Positions 55,601-64,000 of a stretch of 64,000 bases of DNA are shown here, in pieces (the stretch's first letter is position 1; each line of letters starts with the position of its first letter). The notes under the pieces are model-generated. The model was given only the letters and a program-made list of their open reading frames with translations. It made no database searches and was not told the DNA's origin. The stretch covers positions 44,753,017-44,817,016 of the forward strand of contig NC_051849.1 of assembly GCF_905115235.1 (NCBI RefSeq). The letters are read 5' to 3'. The DNA comes from Hermetia illucens. Lineage: Eukaryota; Arthropoda; Insecta; Diptera; Stratiomyidae. The translations under genes were made by a program, and so were the position numbers.

Positions 55601-58600
55601 ATTTTCTAATTGTAAGCAATACTGACGGACGAGTGCGTGGTTTCGTCAGAATCTACGATTAGACAGTATCCCAATTATCTCCATCCTTGTAAATACTGTC
55701 AATATCAGTCAAATGTCAGACTATTGCTTGATTTCATAAGACTTCCGAATAAACAGCGAATTTAATTTTCCATTTTTCTTATTGTTGTTTTTATGTGAAA
55801 TCAATTATAAAACAAAATATTTTTCATTTACAGTTTTCAGTGCTTCAAACGAAGAGGCTGAATTTGCGATGCGTAAACCCGGGCAGAGTAAAGTAGTGAA
55901 ATTACGTGGTCTACCGTATTCTGTCGACGAGGGTATAATCGAAGACTTTTTCGAAGGTAAGTTTCCTAAATAAAACAAATTAAAGCATCAACAGCATCAC
56001 TATAACCTTTGCAAATTTGGTACTGCGGGGAGTATGGAAGGGAGGTAAAGTGGGTGTAGATGGTTGGTTTGTTAACAAATTTGTTTTCTGAAATATACTC
56101 GGTAACTCATGAAAATTTTTGACTTTGGCCATTATTTGCATAACTTAGTATTTGGGAACTTAACAATGTTAACTTTGTTATAAAAGCGGAGGAAGTATTT
56201 TAGTAATCTCTTTAAATAATGCGATAGGCTGGTTGGATTGAACCGGGGTTATTTTTAGTATGGAATGACACTGCATCGGGAAATGTGGGATTTTTATTAT
56301 TTTTCTTCAGAAACTGAGATTTTCGGATATCGGTTCGAAATCATGTAAAAATGTTTGCATGTTTTATTTTAATTAAACGGAGAATAAAGTTTTCGATTCT
56401 GTCGTGAACTTCAGTGCGCTTATTGCCATTCTTTGAGATTTTACTGATTGTGAAACCAGAGGGAATTTATTCGGTCGCAAACGGATTGCTTAGAATTTCA
56501 AAATTTTAAATTAAATCAAGATAGAAATCTCACAACTAAAAATATTCTTTTTATATAAACAAAGAAATAAATTTTGCATTTGCAAAATTCGCAGCTGGGC
56601 AAATAAAACAATTTAAAAGCAGAAACAAATCAAACACAAAAACGATGGGTTCCTACCAAAGCAACTACAACTATCTTCCACATATAAACCGCTTCAAGTT
56701 GGTACAAAGCTTTATGGTAAATGTAAAAATTATGTTTTCTTTATTTTCGTAACCTTAACATATTTTTCCTGATTAATGAAAAAGAGCTTGAAATTAAAAA
56801 CTACATTTCTAAGAAAATATCTAATGAAATCTTGATGGTTATATAAATGCAAAACAAACTATTATATGTTGTGGGCAGGGTTAGCAATCAAATCGGACCG
56901 GGAGGGAATCGTAATTGTTATGGATCGGAGGGGGCGTGCATCTGGGGAAGCGTATGTTCAATTTGAAACTCAGGAAGATACTGAAAACGCATTAAAACTT
57001 CATCGGGAAAAGATTGGGCACAGGTGGGTTTAAATTTATTTTTATTATCAGTTTAGTTTGTCCTACTCATGATGAAGTGATTGATCCAGTTTGTAAGAAT
57101 GAATGTAACACAAAATTTCTTTTTAGATTTGGAATTTGGGTATTCTAGAAAATATTCAATTTTTATGTGAATGTAGTTCTTTTAAAAAGATTTTTTCAGG
57201 GATCATCTGGGAAGTATAAAATATTTCTCGCTTATTGAATTCATTTTCATATATAGTGACACAGAAACAAATATATTGTTTCACTTATTTAACGTAAGCG
57301 GCTTTCAAAATTCATAGCTGTTTCTAAGGTGTAAAAGAAAATCTCCTGATCGTGGGAAAAATACATCTGAGAATGACATTCTGAATATCGGCAGTTTCAT
57401 ATATTTCTTCTGAATTATGAGTTAGGTATACGAATGCTGAAGACATGCTAAAATCATTCATTGATTTATAAATCATTCGGTCAATTAGTTTATTTTGCGA
57501 TAGTTGCGCTTATTGTATGGTTTTCTCGGCGAACATTTTATTTTCAATACAAATCTGACAAATCCGTTTTTAGTTTGGTAATCGTCTATCGACATGTCCT
57601 TATATAAGACATTGAAGCGTTCTGAACTCTAGAGGGTTGTATTTCCTTCTAATTTTATTGCATAGTTTTGTTTTTGATTCTTTAGGGTCGTAATATTGAC
57701 CTTCAATGTACTGAATAGATGCAGTATTTGTTGAATATGTATTTCTATTTTGTTTGTTTGGGGCTACTACTGGAAATAATATTTATGAATTTAGAATTCT
57801 CGAAAATGAAGATGAAAACAACTTACAGTTTCGTCCTGAGCAGAGGTAACTTATCAGACACTGCCTCATATCCACCCCGTGAGCAGCGTGATCGGAAGTG
57901 GAAACAGTAGATCGTTCTGAAATAATAAAAACGTGTTTCTTTTTCGTTGGTGTAGATATTTATTCTTGCAAATACCAATATTTCGGAACCACTTGTTCCC
58001 TTCATTAGTGCTAACAGTGGTTCCCGAAATATCGGAATTTGCAAGAATAAATATCTACACCAACGAAAAAGAAACAAGTTTTTATTATTTCAGATAATTA
58101 ATCGTTGGAAACATCGCATAATTACACTCAGTAGATGGTTGCTTCTTTTTATATAATCGCAAATATGACATGGGTGCTAAGCTAGGCTAAAGTAAATTTT
58201 TGTTTGGAAAATGAGGAATCTTTAGTCAAAGGTTGATGTCGGACCGGGCCAAATATAATTTGCACCCACTTCGTGTTTGCGATTATATAAGAAGGAGCGA
58301 CTACCAATTGCTCCCAAGACAGAGGTGAGTTGCCTCTGTTCTGCATGAAACCGTTGGCCGTCTTAGGTTTTTGACTAGTAAGGCCAAAAAGACGGACCAA
58401 AAAAAGTTGAGTAAGTTTCTATCCATTTGGTTTGGACCGAGATCAAGTGGACAAACAAGAATTCTCGAAAATGTTTAATGTCTTAATTTTCCACTTCCAA
58501 TATATATGACCATAAAAATAATGCAGTCTAGAAACAAAATAGCTGTCGCGAACCGGTTCCAATAGAGGCATTTAAGTTGCATATATAGTGTGACAACAAA

Positions 58601-61600
58601 GAATGTCAGAACTTGCAGTCTGACGATGGTTCTTTTCTAGATCGGTCATTGGAGTTTGCGCTCCATATGGTCGGTCATAGTTTTCCTTTCAGTTTCACAT
58701 TGTTTCTTTTCCTCGCGGTTGGATCTACTTCGGATTTGGTGGGTTTTGTTATTGTACATTTTAAAATCAATATTAAACACCAATAATTGATTAGTAAAAC
58801 CGGTATACAAGCTCTGATCGACAACATTTATAAAGCATTTATTACAGACTTTGGGATCCGTAGTTGTAATTTCAAACATGTTTCGTTTTTTGTGTCTGAA
58901 AAGATAGACTCGAATAGATTCTTAGACTCGAATAGATTCTTTCGTCCACGCTCATAATGGCTTTATATATTCCTTAGGGAACCCAGTTATAAGTACGTTG
59001 TTGCAACTCAAACTTTGCGTCGTTTTTCTGGTGAGAGTATGAAGTATACCGAATCCGTAAACATGGACCTTTGCTGGATGTTTAAGGCGATGGGACACAC
59101 CGAAATTTTGTTTTCTTTTTTGGAAATTTGGAAAATTGAAGGGAAAAACAGTAGATACATTGGTGAAGCTTACTTAAAGTCAATCTGCAATGCGTATAAA
59201 AAAACCTTTCTTCTATTCTTAATGCTCCTCTTTTTGCAATCCTTTGTCCCTTCTTGCTGTTCTTGCTCAGTGCTCTGTTTCATCGCCTCTTTTATGCGCA
59301 ACGCATCACGCATTTTCTTCGTTCCTTTATTACAAACACACGCTGCTAATCCACAGGCAAAGCGGAGATCATTTTTCTTCGGAAAATGTGTGCGTCTTTA
59401 TCTTATTCCAGACCGTTGCGTTGAAGCTTTCATTATTGTTTTGGGTATTATTCAATAAATCCTCTGATGCTAAATCTTCGTATATAATGTTAAATTTCCG
59501 TATATAAGCTTTAAAATAGCTTGTATATCATTATCTATTGGAGATGGATCAAGATTTTTCAGTGCCCCAACTGCTTCATCTTTATGCTAGTTGCACCACG
59601 ACTTCTCATCCGTTGGACAGTGTGTTGTTGATTTTCATCAGTGGTAATTTTATGGTAGAACCCGCCCCTTATTCATCTTTGAAATATTAAATATTTGCAT
59701 ATAAGGTAATAAAAACGTGTACATTGTTTTTGTTTATCGAAGAATGCTTTAGGACTGCTTGACACCTGAAGAATTAAAACAAGGCATTTCGGCCAGTCGA
59801 TTAAGAATAAAATTTAGTGTTTCTAATACATTTTCCAAGGGCAAAAAAATTATATTAAAGTTACTAATTCACAAAAGTTGACGGGTCTAAAAAACAAAAT
59901 AGTTAATTTTTCTGAATTTGAATTTACACGATTCGTCGTATTCTTATGAAAAATATCGGATTCTCGTAGTATTTGCCTGATTGTGTTTAATCACATCTTA
60001 ATGCTCTTTTTCCGTAATTTTTGCAAAAATAATATTTGAAACTTCGCGAATAAACCGATGATGGTCTTGTTCTGTATTTTAGTGATATTCCTACCTACTC
60101 TTAAACCTGACCTATTTCACTATTAGGTGTCTATCTTCCTTGGCTAAGCTCATTTTTGAGTCCATTTTATGACTGACGAGAAATACCCCTAATTTTATCG
60201 TTTGTGTTTTCTTCGGAGCCCGTTTTTATTTATCTGAAAATCAATTGTTTTGACTGTTCCTTCATCTTTGGAATGTGAAAGTGGTTTCGCCCGCAGTAAT
60301 ACAATAACTTGACAAGATTACGACGAAAAAAATTAATAGACCAGTAGCTTCCGCCAAACCACAATTTTTACCTACCTAGGAAGCTTTGTACTGATGAAGG
60401 GGGTAAGTTGCTCCCGAAATATATATCTACATTGAAAACAAGACTACAAATAGACAATATCTAATCTCTCGACGAAAAAAGCCAAGAAGCCTCAAAGTCT
60501 ACCACACGATTGCGTTTGTTGTCTACTAAAAGCAAATGCAACATAAATCTTGCCGAAATTATCCTCACATTTGATTTTTCGTGAAAAACCGAAAACACTA
60601 ACCTACGATACGTCTATGGTCTCAGCTATTTTGCACTTTAGTTCGTCGATCACCTGAAAACCATGGATTTTGTCAATAATTTCGGAATTCGTCACTTCCC
60701 CTGAACGTTTCCATAGATGGAATCTTTCCATTCATGTACTCAATTGTAAATGGCTGCAAACACATAGGCATATGTGCCATGAACTTCATCCAACTTAGCT
60801 TTAATCAATTTCGCCGTTAACTCGTAATTTGGTGAAAATACAAACACCGTTATATCGGGAACAGAAAAGCACAGTTGGTTCTCGAAATACGGTGTTTGTT
60901 TTTTTTTCCACCAAATAAAGGCACTAATCTTCTCAACCCGTTTATTGAAGGCTTTATTGATCATATTTAGAATGATCCAATTTCAGGTTAAATATATGTC
61001 AGTTTGTTCAACAATATGTTGTCATTTTGATGTTTCTGGATTTACGTGAGTACCTGTCTCGTGGACTTAATCCACGGCCTTCTTAAGACACGGATTGATT
61101 TTGTGAACATAATCAATCCAAGAAAAACACGCTGGAACGTAACCACAACCCCCATGAAGCTGAGCGCACATAAAACAGGAATTATCCTGAAACATATGAA
61201 TTCAGGGGTTACCCCGGTTCCCTTGGTATCAGTACACCCATGGTGAGGTTTAGTGACCTACTGTCACTTTAGATGAGTCCTTGTGCAGACTGTGGTCTGG
61301 TCGCCCTAATTAGGCCTCTAGAGCATTCCAGCAAACCAAAGTAATACAGCGCCTCCCGGTGCCACCACTATAGAGGTTCGGCCACTTGGTTTGGTCGACA
61401 GGGTTGCTGTCCCGTCTTCCGCATCGCCGCCTTTGAGCATTGTTCGCCATGGAGGGGAACAGGTGGTAATCACCTGGTGTCATGTCTGGACTTGACTTTG
61501 TCTTGATGTAACACATTTCCCCTGTTATTGGCTAAGGCAGCCGCTTCTGGGCTGTTATTGCCTTTAGTGGATTCAATTGTTTTTGTACAGGTGCAAATGA

Positions 61601-63698
61601 GGAGTTCCATAGTAGATAATATTCTGCCAAACAAACACCCAGCAGCATCTCGGACCGTCAGTCCTGGCTTGGTCACTGTTTACGCTAGCTCAGTGCGATT
61701 CGATCATGATCGTTGTCACTTGAAGTTATCGTATGTGATTCACTTTCCACCACCAGGCATCAGTCGCATCGGGAATGTTCGATTTTGTAGCGACTTCCAG
61801 TTGAAAATCCGGTTGGGCGTTTGACGTTAATTCGTGCCGCAACCATATCCCCAGTTTCTCTTTGAGCTCAGCCTTATTTAGTTTAGCAATGATTAGCTCC
61901 GGAACATGGGCCGGATCAGCGAGTTGCGTGATTTTGTTGATATTTTCACATTGAAATTTCCGCATTGTTATACTATCCCGACTATTCACTATTCACAATT
62001 TTGCCCCCTAGCTTGCGTTTTAGTTTTAATTGAAGGACATTTGTAAAATATGACCTACTTTCTCGTCTTTGGTGTCTATCTTTGACTCGCGCTTAAACAT
62101 AACTTTTAATCAACGAATTACAAAAATGTCGCAGAGGTATCCTCAGTAGGAAATATCTTTTCAGCGCCATCTAGTGTAATCCGATATAGACAAGTGTATT
62201 CCGATATAAAGTTATTTATTGGAAAATGGATTTCTGTTTACTGCAACTAATATATTGCCTTAACCAGAGAAAAAAAACTCAATATCTCCAAATATCCATC
62301 TACCAAAAAAAAAATATTTAAAAATTTGCCCTTCACTTTTCGAAATTAACCCATTTATAGAGCGTTCCTGCTATCATAGGTATTTTCGTGCACTTTGTCT
62401 CCATCAATAGAACCCTGAGGACTCGGGAAAGTGCATCCTTTACTGCTTTTGTTGTAACTTGCTGTGATTTTACGTCATTTTACAATTCTAAGTAATAGGA
62501 CCCATTTAAGAATGAATCGTATCTTGTAAAGTATCGGCAGAATGGTTTTCTATTCATGAAGCTCTTCTCAAATTGAATAATACTTAAATTCATGAAAGGT
62601 TACGATTGAAGTGTTAGGGCTGGAAGTGTCCTAGACTTCTTAAATTCACTTGTTAACATAAAATTTTATAAAATATGCTTGCGCTTTTATCAAGCGTTGA
62701 CTTTGGATATTACTTTGGACAATTTTCGTTCAGTCGAATTAGTTTCGGCTAGCATGGGAGTCTTCATAATTTTGTTTGATAAAAGCTTTTGCGAGCTGAA
62801 ACTTAACTTCCAGATCAGGGTTGAAATAGTCGATGTAGAGCCTTTTTGAAAAAAAAATATTGAATGAAATAGTTCAGGTGTCGAGTCTAATGAGGATCAA
62901 AATTACAGAACGGTCACTTGGGAATTGATTTCAAAATGATGGGTGATTTGCCGATTGTTTATTGTGCTCATTTCCCCCCAGCCTAGGATGAGCACGTATC
63001 ATTGATTCTAATCGGCATATCTAGGACACTGGAAAGCGCTCGACTCGGAAAACGTGACGTAATTCCGTTGATTTTGAACCCGGGCTTTGTGAATAATTTT
63101 ATTGGAAAAATTCTTTGAAGCAGAAAGTATAACGACAAAGAAATCACGAGATTACGATGCTTGCATCTACTTGATAATATATATACGCATGGTCATTTGA
63201 CATTTTTGAAGAGAAGAATATTAAATTATATTTCGGTTCCGGCTTAACTGGCTGAACTCACAGATTGAGGTCGGACACGTGGCGTCTAGAGAACAATATA
63301 TATTTAAAATGTCACTGTAATCGGCTTTTAGCAGCATTAGTTGAAATATTTATATTTGTGTTTTTATATTTAATCCTCACTAGGGTCTTATATAACTGAC
63401 CTGATATAGGTTATAAATAATAGACGTTTAGAATGATTTTTTTTCACAGGATTGCATGAAAAACAGTTGACCGCAAACCTCTGACATTTTCCTTATAATT
63501 TTCATAGGTACATTGAAATTTTCCGAAGTTCAATCGGTGAAATGAAGAGAGCTTCGAATGGCGGCCGATCCGGTCCTTACGACAGGAATGGACGGGGAGG
63601 TAATCGTGGAAACAGTATCGGAGGCGGTGGTGGCGGCGGCAGCGGCGGTAATTTCGGAGGCCGAGGCAACAACCGCAATAATAGATCGAGAGGAGGAG
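52687..63698 (+). CDS. glo: hnRNP F/H-type RNA-binding protein (Glorund-like), copy 2, 3' end outside window
   Basis: Exons 52687-52921, 55834-55956, 56879-57023 and 63508-63698 join in frame with the same phases (1, 1, 2, 1) as copy 1. The protein starts MSESRFIRLRGLPWSVTNKE, so qRRM1 begins at once; the 60-residue acidic leader of copy 1 is absent. qRRM1 ends GHRYIE, qRRM2 (about 98-168) has VKLRGLPYSVDE, SGEAYVQFE and GHRYIEIF, and the fourth exon gives a Gly/Asn/Arg-rich linker (GGGGGGGSGGNFGGRGNNRN). The expected qRRM3 exons lie past 64000. The ATG follows a TTTCAG acceptor directly, as in copy 1. Introns 1 and 3 (2.9 and 6.5 kb) carry mariners and Penelope-type terminal repeats. The open frame and conserved RNA-binding motifs suggest a functional paralogue. 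Confidence 0.93.
53239..53377 (+). repeat. Penelope-type terminal unit: hairpin with 32-bp perfect arms around a hammerhead-like core
   Basis: Positions 53239-53270 and 53346-53377 are perfect 32-bp inverted copies (outer edge TTGAAATAATAAAC). The segment between carries the hammerhead-like fold at 53278-53328. The left flank (AATTAATCGTTGGAAAC on the minus strand) recurs next to the unit at 57917-58095, so a longer element is implied. It sits in intron 1 of hnRNP copy 2. Confidence 0.75.
53278..53328 (+). ncRNA. Candidate type I hammerhead ribozyme with short stem III
   Basis: All core parts are in place. Stem I pairs TTTGCA (53278-53283) with TGCAAG (53323-53328). The conserved box CTGATGA is 53284-53290. 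Stem II pairs GGGAAC (53292-53297) with GTTCCC (53303-53308) around a 5-nt loop. GAAA is 53309-53312. Stem III is three pairs (53312-53314 with 53319-53321) capped by TCGG. The predicted cleavage site follows T53322 in an A-U-U triplet. The only departure from the canonical core is one extra A (53291) before stem II. Short-stem-III hammerheads are known from Penelope-like retroelements. Activity is not shown by sequence alone. Confidence 0.65.
53601..54685 (-). mobile_element. mariner, 1,085 bp, with terminal inverted repeats and TA duplication
   Basis: The ends TTAGGTTGTTGCACATGAAA (53601 on) and TTTGGTTGTTGCATATGAAA (minus strand from 54685) form imperfect ~33-bp inverted repeats, flanked by TA at 53599-53600 and 54686-54687. 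The minus-strand frame 54278-53676 holds the catalytic domain: IVTCDEKW, INRDNARPH and PPYSPDLSPTDYHLF, with 34 residues between the second and third Asp, the DD34D signature of mariner. The N-terminal DNA-binding part is largely missing, so it is shorter than the usual ~1.3 kb and cannot be autonomous. It lies in intron 1 of hnRNP copy 2, antisense. Confidence 0.92.
54690..55833. other. Rest of intron 1 of hnRNP copy 2
   Basis: No gene. Positions 54778-54811 resemble 8185-8218 inside the foldback-like element (30 of 34 bases). The intron ends at the CATTTACAG acceptor (55833). Confidence 0.45.
57917..58095. repeat. Long hairpin: two Penelope-type terminal sequences head to head
   Basis: Arms 57917-57993 and 58016-58095 are inverted copies with only a few differences (outer edge CTGAAATAATAAAA; shared CGTTGGTGTAGATATTTATT), around a 22-nt loop. 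The minus strand of the left arm and loop carries CTAATGA, stem II and GAAA, that is, a mutated hammerhead-like core; the plus-strand right arm lacks the CTGATGA box. It is related to 53239-53377 and lies in intron 3 of hnRNP copy 2. Confidence 0.75.
58096..60380. other. Intron 3 of hnRNP copy 2, left part
   Basis: The first ~50 bp continue the Penelope-type sequence (AATTAATCGTTGGAAAC, also beside the 53-kb unit). A short tandem duplication of AGACTCGAATAGATTCTT occurs at about 58905-58941. A 77-codon minus-strand frame (58879-58646) is unrecognised. Nothing else is seen. Confidence 0.4.
60385..60433 (+). ncRNA. Second, diverged hammerhead-like fold
   Basis: CTGATGA (60391-60397), stem II GGGGGT (60399-60404) with GCTCCC (60410-60415), GAAA (60416-60419), a minimal stem III, then a cleavage-type A-U-C ending at 60427 and a 4-bp stem I (TGTA with TACA). 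The same extra A precedes stem II as in the 53-kb copy. Stem changes are compensatory relative to that copy (A-U to G-C in stem II, C-G to U-A in stem I). Stem III has only two pairs, so activity is less likely. Confidence 0.55.
60465..60945 (-). mobile_element. mariner transposase remnant (N-terminal half)
   Basis: Minus-strand pieces: ELTAKLIKAKLDEVHGTYAY followed by VFAAIYN and VHEWKDS (first helix-turn-helix), then EVTNSEIIDKIHGF, DELKCKIAETIDVS (second helix-turn-helix) and SVFHEKSNVRIISARF, LLLVDNKRNRV (the linker before the catalytic domain). The catalytic part is missing. It lies in intron 3 of hnRNP copy 2. Confidence 0.8.
60946..63507. other. Intron 3 of hnRNP copy 2, right part
   Basis: Between 61310 and 61990 the minus strand has three short open frames that look somewhat protein-like (for example VPELIIAKLNKAELKEKLGI), possibly a retroelement scrap; no family recognised. 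The remainder to the TTTTCATAG acceptor (63507) shows nothing. Confidence 0.35.
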
Positions 63699-64000
63699 GT
63701 AATGAATGAAAATTTAATTTTCTTATAAATATAAGTTTTGCATTTAATCTCTCGTTTGATGTTTTCTATTTGATTTGAAATTATTCGAAATGTTGTTAAA
63801 GGGCTGTAGAGAGGAGAGGAGTAATTATCTTTTGAAATGTCTGTATATGTTACACAGATTTTTGCCCTCAAATAAAGAAACAATCTTCTTTTGGATTCTA
63901 ACAACTAATATGTTTGCATTTTATCTTTCTATTTTTATTTTACATTGCTCAATTTGATTTTGTTCTTCTCTAAATTCTTGAAACTGAACTACGAAAAACT

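Overview
The window looks like gene-poor, repeat-rich nuclear DNA from an insect, most likely a fly (Diptera). Host genes have short coding exons with GT-AG introns. They are separated by decayed copies of transposon families typical of flies: mariner, Tc1, pogo, RTE-like and I/R1-like LINEs, a Penelope-like element and a tRNA-derived SINE. The species cannot be fixed from the sequence alone.

Four host genes can be read. (1) Elongin B, + strand, 4442-13089, four coding exons, with an 8.1-kb intron full of transposons. (2) An OVCA2/FSH1-type serine hydrolase, - strand, 25394-18638, two exons split by a 6-kb intron that holds two RTE-like LINE copies. (3) and (4) Two tandem genes of the hnRNP F/H (Drosophila Glorund) type, + strand. 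Copy 1 (32335-41124) appears complete, with three quasi-RRMs. Copy 2 (52687 to beyond the right edge) keeps the exon phases of copy 1 but lacks its acidic leader, and its last exons lie outside the window.

Layout: 1-4000, LINE and Penelope-like remnants. 4.4-13.1 kb, Elongin B; its large intron contains a 2.8-kb element with ~0.55-kb inverted ends sitting inside a pogo-like remnant, plus RTE-like, I-like and Tc1 pieces. 13-18.6 kb, intergenic DNA with an RTE-like LINE, an I-like scrap and a SINE. 18.6-25.4 kb, the hydrolase gene. 25.4-32.3 kb, R1-like, RTE-like and mariner remnants. 32.3-41.1 kb, hnRNP copy 1. 41.1-52.7 kb, LINEs and a mariner remnant between the copies. 52.7-64 kb, hnRNP copy 2, whose introns carry mariners and Penelope-type terminal sequences.

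The most notable non-gene signal is a fold matching the hammerhead ribozyme core at 53278-53328, with a diverged second copy at 60385-60433. The second copy has compensatory changes in stems I and II. Both lie in introns of hnRNP copy 2, next to hairpin-forming repeats. Hammerhead motifs are known from Penelope-like retroelements, and a Penelope-type reverse transcriptase remnant is present at 0.9-1.8 kb.
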